Assembly: GCA_016791465.1 (NCBI GenBank)
Contig: JAEUWE010000110.1
Span: 1-7,656 of the forward strand
Direction of reading: 5' to 3'
Source: Pseudobdellovibrionaceae bacterium
GTDB lineage: Bacteria > Bdellovibrionota > Bdellovibrionia > Bdellovibrionales > JAMPXM01
Length of the DNA stretch: 7,656 nt
Shown: positions 5,544 through 7,656 of the stretch, in pieces
How the letters are laid out: every line of letters begins with the position of its first letter
Position numbering within the stretch: the stretch's first letter is position 1
Notes under the pieces: model-generated
Database searches by the model: none
What the model was told of the DNA's origin: nothing
What the model saw: the letters and a program-made list of their open reading frames with translations, nothing else
Translations under genes and position numbers: made by a program

Positions 5544-7656
5544 TCACACCTTCTTCTTCGCGCCGGCCGTCGCTCCCGACTTTGCCGATTTCAGTGTTAG
5601 GGCCGCCGCCACAAGATCTTTTTGTTCATAGACGTGCACTTTCTCAGAGCCCGTCGCAGGACTTGCACGTTCGTCGCGACCTGCGTATCGAACCGGCCAC
5701 TCAAGGCCGATCTCTTCTAAAAGCTCGTCGAGACGCGGCTTAGTAAAGAACCATGAACCCATATTCTTTGGTTCCTCTTGGCACCAGACGATCTCTTTGG
5801 CGTTCTTATAGGCCTTGAAGATCGGTTCAAGTCGATGCTTCGGAAAGGGGTAAAGCTGTTCAACACGAACAAGCGCGATCTTTTCAGCTTGAGCTTTATC
5901 AAGCTCGCTGCGCGCGGCCTCGAGATCGTAATAAACCTTTCCAGAGCAGAGCACGATACGCTCAACCTTCTTCGCGTCCGCAGCGGCGTCACCGATGACC
6001 TCCTGGAAGCTGCCTTCCGTAAAGTCCGTGATCTTCGAAATCACCTTCGGATGACGAAGAAGCGATTTCGGCGACATCACAATCAGTGGCTTTCTAAAGT
6101 CGCGCTTCACTTGACGACGAAGAGCATGGAAAATCTGTGCCGGTGTGGTCATATTCACAACCTGCATATTGTCCTGCGCACAGAGCTGCAGGAAGCGCTC
6201 AAGACGAGCGCTCGAGTGCTCCGGCCCCTGCCCCTCATAACCATGCGGAAGCAGTAGAACGAGTCCCGACATCCGCTGCCATTTTTGCTCAGCAGACGAG
6301 ATAAACTGGTCGATAATAATCTGCGCACCGTTCACGAAATCGCCAAACTGCGCTTCCCAAATAGTCAGGAATGTTGGGTCCGACGACGAATTGCCGTACT
6401 CAAAACCCATGACGGCAAACTCAGAGAGAAATGAGTCATAGACACAGAACTCCACTTCATCTGGATCAATCGTGCGAAGTGGCGTGTACTTCTCGCCCGT
6501 CTTCACATCGTACCAAGCTGCATGACGGTGTGTGAACGTCCCGCGAATGGCGTCCTGACCCGAAATCCGAACAGGAGTCCCCTCGCCAAGCAACGTGCCG
6601 TACGCCATCAGCTCGGCCATTCCCCAATCGACAGCACCTTCGCCCGTCATCATCGCTCGACGGCCTTCGAGGAGCTTCAAAACTTTTGCATGTGGCGTGA
6701 AGCCATCTGGCACCGTGGTCAAAATCGACGCAACATCCGAAAGCGACTTCTTTGTCACTTTCGTGTTCGTCTCTTTTGTGAAGTCTTCTGGCTTTGAACT
6801 GCGAAGACCTTTCCAGTAGCCTTCAAAAACAAGTGGTTTCATCGGCGGCGGATTTTTCCGCGCGTTCTCAAGAGTCACCTGCAGCTTTTCAATTCGCTCT
6901 TTAAAGATCTTTTCGGGCTCATCGTCCGTGATGACACCCTCTTTTACCAGCTTTTGTGCGTAAACATCGTAAGCCGTCGGATGTTTTTTAATTTTATCGT
7001 AGAGAAGCGGCTGCGTGAATGCTGGCTCATCACCTTCGTTGTGACCAAAGCGGCGATAGCAGATCACATTGACCACAATATCGCGCTTAAACTCCTGGCG
7101 GAATCGAATCGCAATCGACATCGCTCGAGTACATGCCTCGACATCATCGCCATTCACTAGAATCACCGGCGTCTGCAACATCTTTGCGATATCGGACGAA
7201 TACGGCGACGAACGCGCGAACTCAGGCGACGTGGTAAATCCAACCTGGTTATCAACCACAACGTGAACTGTTCCGCCAACTGTGTAGGCTTGAAGCCCCG
7301 ACATCTGTAGCGTTTCAGCCACCACACCCTGACCGGCAAACGCCGCATCACCGTGAATCAAAACTGGAACAACCTTTTTTCTCTCGCTTGTGTCCCGACG
7401 GCGTCGCTGTTTTGCACGCACCATTCCGCAGACCACTGGATTCACCGCCTCAAGGTGCGATGGATTAAATGCGAGCGACGCATGGACCGTTTTGCCCGAG
7501 ACCGGAGAAACCTTATCGACCGAGTAGCCCATGTGATACTTCACATCGCCATCAAACTTCGAATTGTTCTCGTCGCGATGCCCGTCGAATTCTGAAAAAA
7601 TCAAATCGACGGCTTTATTCATGAAGTTCGCGAGGATATTGAGACGACCCCGATGC
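5544..7656 (-). CDS. sucA: 2-oxoglutarate dehydrogenase E1 component (partial, N-terminus outside window)
   Basis: This thiamine-diphosphate enzyme decarboxylates 2-oxoglutarate and succinylates the lipoyl arm of SucB. The open frame enters from the right edge at HRGRLNILANF and gives 703 codons to the TGA at 5544-5546. Homologues have about 900-940 residues, so roughly the first 200-230 are missing; the ATG at 7622 is internal, not the start. Counting from the first visible residue, motifs are HRGRLN (1-6), HGDAAFAGQG (101-110), NGDD of the thiamine/Mg2+ site (168-171), RRFGHNEGDEPAFTQP (201-216), FGDF within WEAQFGDFVNGAQ with the glutamate expected to activate the cofactor (Glu434), HGYEGQGPEHSSAR (471-484) and QEEPKNMGSW near the C-terminus. 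These distinguish E1o from homodimeric pyruvate dehydrogenase E1. No frameshift is visible. The C-terminal AKKKV tail also encodes the sucB ribosome site. First visible gene of sucA-sucB-lpd; its promoter lies outside. Confidence 0.97.
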   Translation of the reverse strand, partial: HRGRLNILANFMNKAVDLIFSEFDGHRDENNSKFDGDVKYHMGYSVDKVSPVSGKTVHASLAFNPSHLEAVNPVVCGMVRAKQRRRRDTSERKKVVPVLIHGDAAFAGQGVVAETLQMSGLQAYTVGGTVHVVVDNQVGFTTSPEFARSSPYSSDIAKMLQTPVILVNGDDVEACTRAMSIAIRFRQEFKRDIVVNVICYRRFGHNEGDEPAFTQPLLYDKIKKHPTAYDVYAQKLVKEGVITDDEPEKIFKERIEKLQVTLENARKNPPPMKPLVFEGYWKGLRSSKPEDFTKETNTKVTKKSLSDVASILTTVPDGFTPHAKVLKLLEGRRAMMTGEGAVDWGMAELMAYGTLLGEGTPVRISGQDAIRGTFTHRHAAWYDVKTGEKYTPLRTIDPDEVEFCVYDSFLSEFAVMGFEYGNSSSDPTFLTIWEAQFGDFVNGAQIIIDQFISSAEQKWQRMSGLVLLLPHGYEGQGPEHSSARLERFLQLCAQDNMQVVNMTTPAQIFHALRRQVKRDFRKPLIVMSPKSLLRHPKVISKITDFTEGSFQEVIGDAAADAKKVERIVLCSGKVYYDLEAARSELDKAQAEKIALVRVEQLYPFPKHRLEPIFKAYKNAKEIVWCQEEPKNMGSWFFTKPRLDELLEEIGLEWPVRYAGRDERASPATGSEKVHVYEQKDLVAAALTLKSAKSGATAGAKKKV

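Noticed and set aside
4908..5600. A 230-codon plus-strand open frame antisense to sucB
   Set aside because: It mirrors the Ala/Pro/Gly-rich SucB linkers in an opposite frame and is low-complexity (Ala, Ser, Thr, Pro). The sucB frame has complete domain and active-site motifs, so this is a shadow.
5778..6257. A 159-codon plus-strand open frame inside sucA
   Set aside because: It lies fully antisense to conserved E1o motifs and shows no family features.
7620..7622. ATG at 7622 as the start of sucA
   Set aside because: The frame continues upstream to the window edge and encodes the conserved HRGRLNILANF motif, so this methionine is internal.

Overview
The window comes from a bacterial chromosome of roughly even base composition (about half G+C by eye). 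A Tat-exported HiPIP, a complete sucA-sucB-lpd set and two Sec-type secreted proteins point to an aerobically respiring Gram-negative bacterium. I suspect Bdellovibrionota or a related proteobacterial line from the style of the sequences, but no marker gene here proves it.

Layout. At the left, on the minus strand, is a MarC-family membrane protein that runs off the window near its C-terminus (1-665). Divergent from it, across a 101-bp region holding a perfect 8-bp inverted repeat, is a small Tat-dependent high-potential iron-sulfur protein (767-1123), closed by a strong hairpin terminator. Next on the plus strand are two unrecognised secreted proteins: a 190-residue protein with three cysteines (1214-1786) and a 277-residue cysteine-free protein (1935-2768). 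Each has a short intergenic region with hairpin structure. A bidirectional terminator (2789-2823) separates this plus-strand group from a convergent minus-strand operon.

The right 60% of the window is that operon, read right to left: sucA (E1 of 2-oxoglutarate dehydrogenase, 5' part outside the window), sucB (E2, one base after sucA) and lpd (E3, 33 bases after sucB). Together they encode all three components of the complex that converts 2-oxoglutarate, CoA and NAD+ into succinyl-CoA, CO2 and NADH in the TCA cycle. Catalytic and cofactor motifs are intact in all three as far as visible.

I see no tRNA, rRNA, CRISPR array, insertion sequence, integrase or other mobile element. No intergenic stretch exceeds about 150 bases. 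I did not find a convincing undescribed multi-gene system. The items most worth a second look are the two unknown secreted proteins, the inverted repeat between marC and the HiPIP gene, and the lpd start codon.
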